Shown: in pieces, positions 1 to 8,420 of the stretch
How positions within the stretch are numbered: the stretch's first letter is position 1
Layout of the letters: every line of letters begins with the position of its first letter
Source: Lactobacillus sp.
GTDB taxonomy: Bacteria; Bacillota; Bacilli; Lactobacillales; Lactobacillaceae
Reading direction: 5' to 3'
DNA: 64,000 nucleotides
Assembly (NCBI GenBank): GCA_022484695.1
Contig: JAKVKU010000013.1
Location: 29,410 to 93,409 of the forward strand
Translations under genes and position numbers: made by a program
Notes under the pieces: generated by a model
Seen by the model: the letters and a program-made list of their open reading frames with translations, nothing else
Told to the model about the DNA's origin: nothing
Database searches by the model: none

Positions 1-695
1 AGGTCATTGAAATGCCATTCCTGACCTAAAAAGATGGCCATGAACAACGCCACAATAAACCCAGCAAAGCTCAAAAAGCCTGGCCAATCCATGGGTTCTG
101 ATTTCCTTTGATCTTGCTTGGGGAAAACAATAAAGCTGATCAAGATGGCGATAATGCCTACCGGTACATTGACCCAAAAGATATAGCCCCAAGTTAAGTG
201 GGCTAAAATCAAGCCCCCTAAGGCTGGCCCGGCCACACTGCCCAAAGCCACAAAGGTCCCCACAAAGCCCATGGCCCGCCCCCGCTGCTTGAGGGCAAAG
301 GCGCTGGTGACAATGCCAAAACTATTGGACAGGGTCATACTGGCCCCAAAGGCTTGAATAATCCGGGCAAACAACAAGAAACCCAGGCTAAGCTCCAAAC
401 CAGATAAAAAGGACCCTAAGATGAAGACTAAGGTGCCCACCTTAAATACCCTAGTCTTGCCATACATATCCCCCAAACGACCAAAAAACAGCAACAACGC
501 ACACATAAAAATCAAATAGATTGATGTGACCCATTCGGCTTGATTCACTGGAATGGCCAGACCCTTAGAAATCTGGGGCATGGCAATATTCACAATACTG
601 GCATCCAAGTTGGACATGAACGAAAATAACCCGATTGCCACCAAGATCAGCCAGTGATATTGCTTTTGCTTATTTGGTGCAGCCTGTGTAGCCAT
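1..695 (-). CDS. MFS drug/efflux transporter, DHA2 family (C-terminus outside window)
   Basis: This gene encodes an inner-membrane proton-coupled exporter of the DHA2 (EmrB/QacA-like, usually 14-helix) family; the substrate cannot be told from sequence. About 231 residues are visible and the rest lies beyond base 1. Residues 29-41 (LDASIVNIAMPQI) match the family motif near helix 1, and residues 72-82 (GRLGDMYGKTR) match MFS motif A between helices 2 and 3. Start ATG at 695 is preceded by an AGGGGG ribosome binding site. The gene stands alone on the minus strand, with a terminator and a short dyad (768-784) upstream. A DHA2 exporter is very likely; drug specificity is not shown. Confidence 0.9.
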   Translation of the reverse strand, partial: MATQAAPNKQKQYHWLILVAIGLFSFMSNLDASIVNIAMPQISKGLAIPVNQAEWVTSIYLIFMCALLLFFGRLGDMYGKTRVFKVGTLVFILGSFLSGLELSLGFLLFARIIQAFGASMTLSNSFGIVTSAFALKQRGRAMGFVGTFVALGSVAGPALGGLILAHLTWGYIFWVNVPVGIIAILISFIVFPKQDQRKSEPMDWPGFLSFAGFIVALFMAIFLGQEWHFND

Positions 696-767
696 GCGCT
701 TACCCCCTAAACTTAGTTTTTGAATTAGGGTCAGTTTAGCATGATAGGTTTTATGGTGAAAGTAATA

Positions 768-784
768 TGACTTACTTAAAGTCA
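768..784. promoter_or_regulatory. Short dyad upstream of the MFS exporter
   Basis: A perfect inverted repeat TGACTT-N5-AAGTCA lies about 75 bp upstream of the exporter start and includes a TTGACT on the minus strand that could serve as a -35. Exporters of this family are often controlled by a TetR or MarR repressor, so this may be an operator. No such regulator gene is visible in the window. Confidence 0.35.
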
Positions 785-785
785 A

Positions 786-812
786 TAAAAAAAAGCCAGC
801 TAGTTAGCTTTT
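786..812 (-). terminator. Intrinsic terminator (distal of two)
   Basis: Read on the minus strand, an 8-bp stem AAAAGCTA/TGGCTTTT (one wobble pair) with a 6-nt loop runs into a T tract. It lies behind a stronger hairpin at 854-885 and would insulate the exporter from the upstream small genes. Confidence 0.55.
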
Positions 813-853
813 CAATTAGCATAACGGTCACAAGATTAGGCAAAATTGGCCAA

Positions 854-885
854 GAAAAAAACGCCTAACTTCATGTTAGCCGTTT
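854..885 (-). terminator. Intrinsic terminator of the small-gene transcript
   Basis: On the minus strand the stem CGGCTAAC/GTTAGGCG (8 positions, one mismatch, 5-nt loop) is followed by seven T. It sits directly after the stop of the DUF2187-like gene. Confidence 0.75.
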
Positions 886-902
886 CAACTCGTAATCTTT
901 GG

Positions 903-1169
903 TTACTTCTTATCTGTATCCTTGGGTGTTGTTGATTTCTTTGACTTACCAGATTTTCGCAAATGCTTGAAATTAACAATTGTGCGGTACTTTAAATCTT
1001 CCACAACTGTGCGTTCTGATGGATCAAAATCTTCAATAGTCACCATAGCTGAGTTCGTGTATACCTTAGATACGGTCCCCTTAAAAGAAACCGGCACATC
1101 TGTACTCTTGCGGACAGTGATCTTGTCGCCCACGGCAAATTCTGGTTCTTTTTCAGTTTGATTATCCAT
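903..1169 (-). CDS. Small DUF2187-like protein
   Basis: An 88-residue soluble, very charged protein. The central part resembles the small KOW-like DUF2187 proteins of Firmicutes: a VGDKITVR beginning, a hydrophobic beta-rich middle, and an ERTVVEDLKYRTIVNFKHLRK ending reminiscent of the family's TVVNHKNYK motif (cited here as residues 53-72). The function of the family is unknown. The tail (residues 73-88) is lysine/serine/threonine rich and probably disordered. ATG at 1169 follows an AGGGAGG ribosome binding site. A terminator follows immediately. The family assignment is tentative. Confidence 0.7.
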   Translation of the reverse strand: MDNQTEKEPEFAVGDKITVRKSTDVPVSFKGTVSKVYTNSAMVTIEDFDPSERTVVEDLKYRTIVNFKHLRKSGKSKKSTTPKDTDKK

Positions 1170-1240
1170 CTCATTGCCTCCCTTTGCATACTAATCCTAT
1201 TATAAAGGGAATTAAACCTTAAGTAAACCAAGTACGCGTC

Positions 1241-1450
1241 CTACTTGCTAGTAGGATGCACGTCAATCTGCACTGGAGAGTCTAAGTCAATAGTTTCAGA
1301 ATAAGCCCGTAATAAATGAACTTTCATCTGCATCTTGGCTTCCTTCTTTGACATATTGTGACAAATTCTCTTCTCAGCGACAGGTTGGCCCAGATTATTT
1401 CTAAATAAACCAACCACTTCATAATCTGTAGCCCTTTGCGCGAACAACAT
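1241..1450 (-). CDS. Hypothetical small protein
   Basis: The frame stays open up to 1516, but the best ribosome binding site (GGGGG, 7 nt spacing) precedes the ATG at 1450, giving about 69 residues starting MLFAQRATDY. The protein is soluble, with a beta-like N-terminal half (YEVVGLFRNNLGQPV) and a basic segment MSKKEAKMQMK. I do not recognise a family. It is 71 bp upstream of the DUF2187-like gene, so the two may be co-transcribed. Confidence 0.5.
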   Translation of the reverse strand: MLFAQRATDYEVVGLFRNNLGQPVAEKRICHNMSKKEAKMQMKVHLLRAYSETIDLDSPVQIDVHPTSK

Positions 1451-1591
1451 CACTATACCCCCAAACATATTAATATCTTGTCTGATATTTATAACACCTT
1501 TTGTCAGCAAAGGCAAGGCGGATTTGGGGAGAAAATTATGAGACTATGATGAGGCTTTCAGTTCGGCAAAATTTGATGAAAATTGGTCTAG

Positions 1592-1966
1592 TTAAAAGTT
1601 TAAATAGCCCGCATGATCTTTACTCGTGATGGCCACATCATCCCCTTGAGCCTGTAGGCGTTGCACCCGCTTTTCGCCCCACTCTGCCATAGCGACCAAC
1701 AAGTTGCGCAGGGTTTTACCCTCATTGGATAGGGAATATTCTACTTTGGGTGGGACTTGATTGTAGACTTGACGAATAATAATATCGTCAGCTTCTAGTT
1801 CCCGTAATTGTTGCGTCAGCATCTTTTGGGTAATGGCGGGGATGCGTCGCTTTAATTCCCCAGTCCGTAAGGGCCCTCTGCCCAGATGACATAAAATGAT
1901 GGGTTTCCACTTCCCGCCAATGACATCTAAAGTGGCTTCGACACCGATATGATAGATTTTTTTCAA
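1592..1966 (-). CDS. HxlR-family transcriptional regulator
   Basis: A 124-residue winged-helix regulator of the HxlR/MarR-like family. The hallmark residues 12-28 (TLDVIGGKWKPIILCHL) are followed by the helix-turn-helix segment RTGELKRRIPAITQKMLTQQ and the wing with VEYSLSNEGKTL. HxlR proteins often sense formaldehyde, quinones or disulfide stress and control a nearby enzyme or exporter. Start is TTG at 1966, after an AGGAG site 9 nt away; no better start exists. The family's frequent N-terminal Cys is absent, but Cys26 is present. No obvious target adjoins it; the upstream region holds repeated GTAC half-sites that suggest autoregulation. Confidence 0.9.
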   Translation of the reverse strand: MKKIYHIGVEATLDVIGGKWKPIILCHLGRGPLRTGELKRRIPAITQKMLTQQLRELEADDIIIRQVYNQVPPKVEYSLSNEGKTLRNLLVAMAEWGEKRVQRLQAQGDDVAITSKDHAGYLNF

Positions 1967-2002
1967 AACACAGCGCTCCTATTCCTTGATAAATCCCATT
2001 AG

Positions 2003-2033
2003 GTACTTTTTAATGCCTATAGCTCCAAAGTAC
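2003..2033. promoter_or_regulatory. Inverted GTACTTT/AAAGTAC repeat upstream of HxlR gene
   Basis: GTACTTT (2003-2009) and AAAGTAC (2027-2033) form an inverted pair with 17 bp between, and another GGTAC half follows at 2035-2039. HxlR proteins commonly bind GTAC-containing dyads near their own promoter. Autoregulation is an inference. Confidence 0.35.
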
Positions 2034-2124
2034 TGGTACACTTAAATAAATACCGTAGCCGCTATATTAACATACGTTATTTCTATTCACCAGCTCCAGC
2101 TCCCAGGGAAACTTCAGGCCATTC

Positions 2125-2164
2125 AAAAAAGCCTAGACTGCCAAAAATCGGTCTAGGCCTTTTT
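2125..2164 (-). terminator. Bidirectional intrinsic terminator after the response regulator gene
   Basis: The stem GCCTAGAC/GTCTAGGC (2131-2138 and 2151-2158) has A and T tracts on both sides, so it can terminate in either direction. It begins at the stop codon of the response regulator gene. Confidence 0.8.
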
Positions 2165-2771
2165 AACGTAACCACTTATTTTTCTTGGCAACTTGAATAG
2201 CTTCCAAGCGGTTGTGCACCCCTAATTTGCTAAAAATAGCTGATAAATAATTCCGCACGGTGCCTTCGGATAAAAATAACGTCGCCGCAATTTGTTTAGT
2301 GGGCAAGCCGCTGTCCGCTTCGGCTAAGACCGCCATTTCCCGGTCAGTCAAGGGATTATGTTCAGCGGACACCATATTCACCACTAACTCCGGGGCATAA
2401 ACGGTTTTGCCGGTCATGACTTGGCGGATAACCGTGATCAAATCATCACTGGGGCTGTCTTTTAACAAATAACCGGCCACTTTGGCGGCCACCGCTTGCT
2501 GGAAATAAGCGCTTTGGGCAAAGGTGGTTAAGATGATCACCTTGGTCTTTAGCGGACTGGCTTGAATTTGGCTGGCCACTTCCAGGCCGGTCATTTGGGG
2601 CATTTCAATATCCAAAATGGCCACGTCCGGTTGCAGTTTTTGAATCTGGGCCCAAGCAATCGCCCCGTCTTCTGCACTGCCTAGGACCTGTAAATCATCT
2701 TCTAAATTTAGAATTTGCGTTAACGCTGAATTTAACATGCTCTGGTCTTCAGCTAAATATAAACTGATCAC
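2163..2771 (-). CDS. NarL/LuxR-family response regulator (DesR/LnrK-like)
   Basis: A 202-residue response regulator. The receiver domain (1-120) has acidic pocket E8/D9, phospho-acceptor D54 (ILDIEMP), T82 and K104 (LLKDS). A LuxR-type helix-turn-helix occupies about 138-200 (TKQIAATLFLSEGTVRNYL). It starts at GTG 2771, overlapping the kinase stop by 4 bp (GTGA), which implies translational coupling. The gene order ABC ATPase, permease, kinase, regulator matches Bacillus LnrLMN/LnrJK-type modules, in which the regulator activates its own exporter when amphiphilic compounds perturb the membrane. That role is inferred from family and context. Confidence 0.93.
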   Translation of the reverse strand: MISLYLAEDQSMLNSALTQILNLEDDLQVLGSAEDGAIAWAQIQKLQPDVAILDIEMPQMTGLEVASQIQASPLKTKVIILTTFAQSAYFQQAVAAKVAGYLLKDSPSDDLITVIRQVMTGKTVYAPELVVNMVSAEHNPLTDREMAVLAEADSGLPTKQIAATLFLSEGTVRNYLSAIFSKLGVHNRLEAIQVAKKNKWLR

Positions 2772-3877
2772 GTATTTGCCTCCTTTGGGATGGTCAAGGT
2801 CACCAAGGTGCCCTGGCGGCTATGACTGATGTCAAAATCGCCTTTGACTTCCGCCAAGCGGGCCCGCATCCCCTGGATGCCGTTGGACCCTGGCCGCACA
2901 AAACTAGTGGCTTGGCCATCGTCTAATATTTGGACTTGATAATGGGTTGCAGTTTCTAAAAAATCAATTTGAGCCTGGTGGGCTTTGGCATGGCGAATGA
3001 TATTGGTGATGGCTTCAGTCAACACCGCGCCAAAACGATTTTGCACCGTCGTGGGCCAATTGTTGGCGGCTTCTTCCCCTTGGGTCAACAGAATCACTTT
3101 GGCCTGGGCTAAGTTTTGGCCCTGGGTCAATAACACTTCCCCAATGGATTCTTCATGTAAACCATTGACGATGGTCCTAACCAGTTGCAAATTTGCCCGA
3201 CTGGTTTGGGCGATATCTTGCAATTCCCCACTGACTTTATCTGGGGCCTTTTGCAACAACTTCTGGGCCAATTCGGCTTTTAACGTGATCATGGAAAAGC
3301 TCTGGCCTAAGGTGTCATGCAAGTCCCGGGCAATTCGCTCCCGCTCGCCGCGGCGCACCAGGTTCTCCAAACGGCGGTTGGTTTGTTGAAGTTGCCGCCG
3401 TTGCACGACAGAACGGGCAAACCAATAACTCACTAGCGGTGATACCAATGGGAAAAATAAGCTCAAGATACCCAATTGAGGATCCGTAAAATCTTGGGGG
3501 ATCACAAAAGCCAATCGGATCAAAGCCAGGGCAAAAAGCGTATAGTAGCTGCCCACAAACCAGTGAAAATATTTTCTGGGGTAACTGGCAATGATAAAGG
3601 AAATTTGCCAACCGGGAAAAATAATCATATAGAAATTAAACGTAAAAATTGCGAAGGCCCCGGTCAATAGCAACTCTAAGGGAATCGTCAGCCGTCGGGA
3701 GCTAGGGACTTCTGAAACCAACACGTAAAGGACCAAAAAAACGCCACAAAGTGTTAGCCACAAGATATCGGCTTTACTTTTCACCGGTAGGTATAACATA
3801 ATCGAAAACGGCAAATAGAGCAGCCAGACATAGCTGGCCCATTGCATATTCCGCAGCCATTCAAAACGTTTAGCCAT
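2768..3877 (-). CDS. Membrane sensor histidine kinase, DesK/LnrJ type (HisKA_3)
   Basis: A 369-residue kinase. About five to six transmembrane helices lie in residues 12-155, with almost no extracytoplasmic domain, as in intramembrane-sensing kinases. A HisKA_3 box follows with phospho-acceptor H187 (ERIARDLHDTLG), then an HATPase with N-box ITNIIRHAKAH and G-box DDGQA and NGIQGMRARL. It would phosphorylate the downstream NarL-type regulator. It overlaps the permease stop by 8 bp and the regulator start by 4 bp, so all four genes form a tight operon. Confidence 0.93.
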   Translation of the reverse strand: MAKRFEWLRNMQWASYVWLLYLPFSIMLYLPVKSKADILWLTLCGVFLVLYVLVSEVPSSRRLTIPLELLLTGAFAIFTFNFYMIIFPGWQISFIIASYPRKYFHWFVGSYYTLFALALIRLAFVIPQDFTDPQLGILSLFFPLVSPLVSYWFARSVVQRRQLQQTNRRLENLVRRGERERIARDLHDTLGQSFSMITLKAELAQKLLQKAPDKVSGELQDIAQTSRANLQLVRTIVNGLHEESIGEVLLTQGQNLAQAKVILLTQGEEAANNWPTTVQNRFGAVLTEAITNIIRHAKAHQAQIDFLETATHYQVQILDDGQATSFVRPGSNGIQGMRARLAEVKGDFDISHSRQGTLVTLTIPKEANT

Positions 3878-4637
3878 GATCTAAGACAACACCTTTGCTT
3901 GCCGTGCGTTTGGCCATTAGGATGACTAAAGCAACTCCTAAGCCTAACCAAGCCAAAACGCCGCCAACGTTCTTTAAATCAACTGTACCATTGGTCAATA
4001 CCTGACTCAAGGTGTTGTTGGCAAAATACGTGGGCGTGAGCTTGCCAATGGTCTGCAGCCAATTGGGCAACATGTTGATGGGCCACCAAAGGCCGCTGAC
4101 CACGGCCATGGGAAAGGTCACCAAATTGCTGACCACACTGAGGGTCTCTTGGCGTTTGATAAAAGACATGGCGGTGCCAATGAGCAGCAGTGGGATTTGA
4201 CATAAAATCACCAGGCCAATGATATTGAACCACTGGTTGGCACTGAGGCTCACGTGATTTAAAAACACGGCCAGCACCCCTAAAACCACCACTGCCCCCA
4301 AGTTGATCCCCAGGATACAGATGAACACCGATATATAGTAAGGTAGGGTGCCTTTTGGGGCCAGACTCAAAAATACTAGCAGGCCTTGATCCCGATCGCG
4401 TTTCAAAATTGAAGCAATGCCGAATATCGCACTGATCAAAATGCTATAGACAATCATGCTGCCCATGTAAGTCTTGGCAAATTGTTGTTGCTGGACACTG
4501 GACCCGCCGACCAGCATCACTTTAGTGAATAGGACGTAAAAACCCGCGGGCATGAGAATGGAAAAGAAGAAAAAAGATAAACTTCGAACAATAAGCCGCT
4601 TGCTATCAAAGCGCAGTTGATTCAATAAGGTTTTCAT
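3870..4637 (-). CDS. ABC-2 type exporter permease
   Basis: A 255-residue integral membrane protein with about six predicted helices (around residues 20-42, 55-75, 100-125, 140-160, 170-190, 225-245) in the typical ABC-2 arrangement. The N-terminus is polar, and an amphipathic segment VSGLWWPINMLPNWLQTIGK precedes the last helices, as usual for the family. It pairs with the ATPase encoded 8 bp upstream to form an exporter of lipids, antibiotics or similar amphiphiles. ATG at 4637. Confidence 0.9.
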   Translation of the reverse strand: MKTLLNQLRFDSKRLIVRSLSFFFFSILMPAGFYVLFTKVMLVGGSSVQQQQFAKTYMGSMIVYSILISAIFGIASILKRDRDQGLLVFLSLAPKGTLPYYISVFICILGINLGAVVVLGVLAVFLNHVSLSANQWFNIIGLVILCQIPLLLIGTAMSFIKRQETLSVVSNLVTFPMAVVSGLWWPINMLPNWLQTIGKLTPTYFANNTLSQVLTNGTVDLKNVGGVLAWLGLGVALVILMAKRTASKGVVLDHG

Positions 4638-4645
4638 ATTAATGC

Positions 4646-5518
4646 CTACTTTCCAGTCATCTGAATGAAGATGTCCTCTAGGGATTTGCGGGTGACACTG
4701 ATTTGATGCAATTGGTCCAGTAAGGGTACCAGCGCCTTTAAGGTCAAGTCGCCATCTGTACTGTGAATTTTGAGCAGTGGGCCCGTTTGTTGGACCCCGG
4801 TGACGGCGGGCAGGCCCTTAAAAATGGCGGGTTGCAGTTGGGTTTGACAAGTGATGACCGTCTCCAGGTGTTGGGCTTGCAGTTCATCTAGGGTGCCCTG
4901 AAACGTGAAACGGCCATCTTGGAGGATCAAAAGCCGGTCGGCGATTTGTTGAATTTCTTCTAAATAATGGCTGGTGATAATCATGGTTTTACCTTGCTGC
5001 CGCAGGGTTTCAATATGCTGCCAGAAATCTTGGCGTGCTTTCGCATCCATCCCCGCGGTGGGTTCGTCTAAAAATAACAAGTCCGGATTACCCACTAAGG
5101 CCATGCCAAAGGTGACCCGCCGTAATTGCCCCCCGGACAAATTGGTAATGCGCTGATTGCCCTGGGCTTGTAGGCCAATCTCCGCTAATACTGTCAGGGG
5201 ATCTAAAGCTTTTGGATATTGGGCAGCGGCTTCTTGGAGCATTTCTAAAACCGTAATGCCACTGAGAACCATATCTCCTTGTAACATGGAACCCAGGTGA
5301 GCTTTGTTAAAAGCCGTGCCGGGTTTTCGATCCAGCACCGTAGCTGCCCCATGGGCCGGCAGGAGGCCTAGTAAAATATTTAAGAGGGTGGACTTGCCCG
5401 CCCCATTTTCCCCGATGAGGCCGATGATCTCGCCCTTTTCAACGGTAAAATCAATATCTTTTAAAACCTGTTGACTGCCGTAATTAAATTTTAAATGGGT
5501 CGCTTGAATGACTGTCAT
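4646..5518 (-). CDS. ABC transporter ATP-binding protein
   Basis: About 290 residues. Walker A GENGAGKST, Q-loop region GSMLQGD, ABC signature NLSGGQLRR, Walker B LLFLDEPT and the H-switch TSHYLEE are all present, followed by the C-terminal extension usual in drug/lantibiotic exporters of the ABC-2 class. Two ATGs lie in tandem; the second (5518) has the better spacing from GAGGTG. It is the first gene of the exporter/two-component operon, and two dyads lie just upstream. Confidence 0.95.
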   Translation of the reverse strand: MTVIQATHLKFNYGSQQVLKDIDFTVEKGEIIGLIGENGAGKSTLLNILLGLLPAHGAATVLDRKPGTAFNKAHLGSMLQGDMVLSGITVLEMLQEAAAQYPKALDPLTVLAEIGLQAQGNQRITNLSGGQLRRVTFGMALVGNPDLLFLDEPTAGMDAKARQDFWQHIETLRQQGKTMIITSHYLEEIQQIADRLLILQDGRFTFQGTLDELQAQHLETVITCQTQLQPAIFKGLPAVTGVQQTGPLLKIHSTDGDLTLKALVPLLDQLHQISVTRKSLEDIFIQMTGK

Positions 5519-5591
5519 CATTTCACACCTCGCTGTAATTTTATGATGACCTTATCTTAACTTAAATTCTATTCCAGCAGTAGTTGAGTTT

Positions 5592-5635
5592 GTCACCAAA
5601 TAGCGGTGACATTTGTCATGTTGGTCAATTGACCA
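5592..5635. promoter_or_regulatory. Two dyads in the exporter operon promoter region
   Basis: GTCACC-N7-GGTGAC (5592-5610) and the perfect 14-bp palindrome TGGTCAATTGACCA (5622-5635) lie 75-117 bp upstream of the ATPase start. Nearer the gene is a TAGAAT -10 candidate with no good -35. Regulator sites overlapping a weak -35 fit an activator, most simply the operon's own NarL-type regulator. This is inference. Confidence 0.45.
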
Positions 5636-5637
5636 TT

Positions 5638-5690
5638 AAAAAAAGCGTGTCCAGATAATCTTCCATTATCTGAATCCGCTTTCATTTTAA
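5638..5690 (-). terminator. Strong intrinsic terminator of maeP-maeE
   Basis: A long hairpin has inner stem CAGATAAT/ATTATCTG and outer stem AAAGCG/CGCTTT, with a small internal loop between them. On the minus strand it is followed by seven T. It ends the malate transcript 36 bp after maeE. Confidence 0.85.
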
Positions 5691-5725
5691 AGGCTAATTA
5701 TTATTTGCTTGCGACGTCGTGGCCA

Positions 5726-6910
5726 TTAACTTAATGTCACACTATCTTTTGATTGGACCGCGTCCTCAACAGCTTTTGCCACCACTTTTGCCACACCGGG
5801 TTGGAAAGCATCGGGAATGATATTGGTAGGCGTTAACTCATTGTCTGGAATCAAGCTGGCGATCCCGGCAGCAGCGGCCAGTTGCATGTCGATGGTGATA
5901 TCAGTGGCCTGGGCATCCAATGCCCCTCTGAAGATACCCGGAAAGGCCAATACATTATTGATTTGATTTGGAAAATCACTGCGACCGGTGGCGGCAATAT
6001 AAGCACCTGCTGCTAAGGCTTCGTCAGGATAGATTTCTGGAATCGGATTAGCCATGGCAAAAATCACGGGCTTAGCCGCCATCTTCTTGATCCAAGCTGG
6101 TTTTAAGACCCCTGGGGCTGAAACGCCGATGAAAATATCCGCATCCACTAATGCGTCTTCCAGAGTACCAGACAGTTTCTCCCGATTGGTCACTTTGGCA
6201 ATGGCCGCATGATGGGCCGGCAACTTGGCGGCGTCAGCTTCATTGATAATGCCCACCTTATCCACAATGACAATATTTTTAGCACCAGCGGCTAAAAACT
6301 TCTTAGCGACTGAAAGTCCCGCCGAGCCGCCACCATTGATCACGATTCGAACGGTGGCCAAGGTCTTGTCAATGAGCTTCAAACTATTCAATACTGCTGC
6401 TAACACCACAATTGCGGTCCCATGTTGATCATCATGGAAGATGGGGATGTCGCATTCTTCGATCAGCCGGCGTTCAATTTCAAAACACCGGGGCGCACTG
6501 ATATCTTCTAAATTAATGCCCCCAAAGGTTGGGGCGATGGCCTTGACGGTTTGAATAATCATTTCCGTGTCTTGGGTGTCTAACACGATGGGAATAGCAT
6601 CCACATTGGCAAAGCGTTTGAACAAAGCGGATTTGCCTTCCATGACGGGCATCGCTGCTTCAGGGCCAATGTTGCCTAAGCCTAAAACCGCGGAGCCATC
6701 GCTGACCACTGCCACGGTATTTTTCTTAATGGTCAGCTTGCGCGCTAACTTGGGATCATTAGCGATGGCTGACGAAACCGCGGCAACACCTGGCGTATAC
6801 GCCACGCTTAAATCGTGTTTATTGTTCACTTCAATTGTTGGCTCAACGGCTAGTTTGCCACCATGGGCGGCGGCTTGTTCTAAGGCTAATTGTTTAACAT
6901 CTTGACTCAT
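5726..6910 (-). CDS. maeE: NAD-dependent malic enzyme (oxaloacetate-decarboxylating)
   Basis: A 394-residue cytosolic enzyme converting L-malate to pyruvate and CO2 with reduction of NAD(P). The short (about 390 aa) bacterial form is complete: YTPGVAAVS near residue 38, [14 protein letters not shown], metal-binding segment [11 protein letters not shown], dinucleotide fold [13 protein letters not shown], and AMANPIPEI plus [17 protein letters not shown] near the end. ATG at 6910 follows GGAGG. It lies 30 bp after maeP, so transporter and enzyme are co-expressed. With the divergent maeKR genes this reproduces the L. casei mae locus for growth on malate. Confidence 0.95.
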   Translation of the reverse strand: MSQDVKQLALEQAAAHGGKLAVEPTIEVNNKHDLSVAYTPGVAAVSSAIANDPKLARKLTIKKNTVAVVSDGSAVLGLGNIGPEAAMPVMEGKSALFKRFANVDAIPIVLDTQDTEMIIQTVKAIAPTFGGINLEDISAPRCFEIERRLIEECDIPIFHDDQHGTAIVVLAAVLNSLKLIDKTLATVRIVINGGGSAGLSVAKKFLAAGAKNIVIVDKVGIINEADAAKLPAHHAAIAKVTNREKLSGTLEDALVDADIFIGVSAPGVLKPAWIKKMAAKPVIFAMANPIPEIYPDEALAAGAYIAATGRSDFPNQINNVLAFPGIFRGALDAQATDITIDMQLAAAAGIASLIPDNELTPTNIIPDAFQPGVAKVVAKAVEDAVQSKDSVTLS

Positions 6911-6940
6911 TATCCTGACCTCCGTTAAATTAAGTTTTGT

Positions 6941-8278
6941 CTAAAAAATCATGCGTAAAATTGCTGTCATTGTAATGACGGTGATGGCACCACCTAAACG
7001 CGTTGCCACTTGGGCAAAAGGCATCAAATTCATCCGGTTGGCAGTACTTAAAATCGCCACATCCCCGGTGCCCCCCATGCCACTTTGACAGGCTGACACA
7101 ATAGCTGCTTCCACGGGATGCATCTTCATAAATCTGGCAACGCTGAACCCAGTGGCGATCACGGTAAAGACCACACTGATGACCACTATGAAGTATTGCC
7201 AGCTTAACATCCCCACCACATCTTTTAAGGGAATATACAGTAAACCCAAACCAGCCATCAATGGGAATGTGAAATTGCCGGAGATAAATTGATACAGTTG
7301 TTTAGAACCAACTTGGGTCTCCTTAGGGATAATATTAATATACTTCAGAGCAGCCGCCAAGATAATCATCAAAACTGGTCCGGGAAAGCCAGTTACCTTT
7401 TGTAATAAACCACCGGCAATAAACAGCGTGCAGGCCACCAAAACACCGCCACCCATTAATTTAATGTCCAAAGGCGTTTTATCTTCTTTGATGGCATCGG
7501 CTAAATCATCTTGATTGGTGGTTTTGACCAATTGGCCTTGGCCAGAATACTTAGGATATTTTTCACCAAAGCGGGCCAATAATGCGGCACAGGTAATGGC
7601 AAAGAAATTCCCAATAATTGTCGCCGGGATTAACTGGGCCACCAATTGGGCGCTGCTGGTACCGGTAATCGCGCCGTAGCCTAGGGATAGTGGTAAAATA
7701 CCCTCACCAATACCCCCGGCTAAAACTGGGGTAACGATGAAAAATAAGGTGTGTTGCCAACCTAACCCCAATAAGGTACCTACAGCAGTCCCTACCCCCA
7801 TGGCGCAAATCATACCCGCCATCATTGGGACGATCATTTTTAACAAACCTTGCACTAAAATCTTCCGGTTCATACCTAAGATACTGCCACAAACCAAACA
7901 GGCAATATAGAAATATAAGAAATTAGCCTGTTTCATCAAAATATCCGCAGAGGCCAAAATGTTTTTATTGACTAAATTGAAAAATACCAATATGGAAGGA
8001 ACTAATAATGACAAGATTGCCGGGGCACCAAAGTTTTTCAGAAATGGTATGTTTGCCCCAATCGTCCCTAACAACCACCCTAGGGTTAAAATAACCGCAA
8101 AGCCACCCAACATATTGACTGGCAACTGTTGTAATATACCAGCAGCCACAATCACCACTGACAGAGCTAGATAAACTGGTAGTGGCACAGAACCAACGCG
8201 AATCTTCATCCATTTTACCAGAAAATTTGGGGTCTTGTTTTCTTGTGCAGCGTCTTTTGATCTCAATTCACTTTCCAA
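6941..8278 (-). CDS. maeP: L-malate/citrate transporter, 2-hydroxycarboxylate (2HCT) family
   Basis: A 445-residue membrane carrier of the 2HCT family (MaeP/CitP/MleP). After a polar N-terminus of about 30 residues come about 11 hydrophobic segments. The two re-entrant GGxG-type motifs are visible: LAGGIGEGILPLSLGYG in the first half and GMGGTGDVAILSTANRM in the second. The C-terminal RLGGA has the substrate-binding arginine region. Translation starts with TTG at 8278, 7 nt after GGAGGG; the intervening ATG is out of frame. Malate is preferred over citrate as substrate because of the adjacent malic enzyme. Confidence 0.92.
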   Translation of the reverse strand: MESELRSKDAAQENKTPNFLVKWMKIRVGSVPLPVYLALSVVIVAAGILQQLPVNMLGGFAVILTLGWLLGTIGANIPFLKNFGAPAILSLLVPSILVFFNLVNKNILASADILMKQANFLYFYIACLVCGSILGMNRKILVQGLLKMIVPMMAGMICAMGVGTAVGTLLGLGWQHTLFFIVTPVLAGGIGEGILPLSLGYGAITGTSSAQLVAQLIPATIIGNFFAITCAALLARFGEKYPKYSGQGQLVKTTNQDDLADAIKEDKTPLDIKLMGGGVLVACTLFIAGGLLQKVTGFPGPVLMIILAAALKYINIIPKETQVGSKQLYQFISGNFTFPLMAGLGLLYIPLKDVVGMLSWQYFIVVISVVFTVIATGFSVARFMKMHPVEAAIVSACQSGMGGTGDVAILSTANRMNLMPFAQVATRLGGAITVITMTAILRMIF

Positions 8279-8336
8279 AACATTCCCTCCTAACTTATTG
8301 ACTTTAGCTTAGCAAGGGCTTTCCTCAAAATGAAGA

Positions 8337-8372
8337 TTATTTAAGTAATTTAAGTAGTTCAATTAATTTAAG
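8337..8372. promoter_or_regulatory. Tandem 9-bp repeats in the maeP-maeK intergenic region
   Basis: Four head-to-tail 9-bp units begin at 8337, 8346, 8355 and 8364: TTATTTAAG, TAATTTAAG, TAGTTCAAT and TAATTTAAG. The third is degenerate. They sit about 60-95 bp upstream of the maeP start and just ahead of the extended -10 of maeK (TGGTATACT, 8394-8402). CitB-type regulators bind AT-rich direct repeats at such loci, and MaeR is the obvious candidate. Confidence 0.6.
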
Positions 8373-8420
8373 AAAGTGGCGTCAAAAGGGCTATGGTATA
8401 CTTTGCTTGGAGGGATAGCC

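Noticed and set aside
4..192. Plus-strand open frame at the window start
   Set aside because: It is antisense to the well-supported MFS gene and shows no domain or ribosome site.
922..1161. Plus-strand frame opposite the DUF2187-like gene
   Set aside because: The minus-strand frame has a ribosome site, terminator and family-like motif; the plus-strand frame has none.
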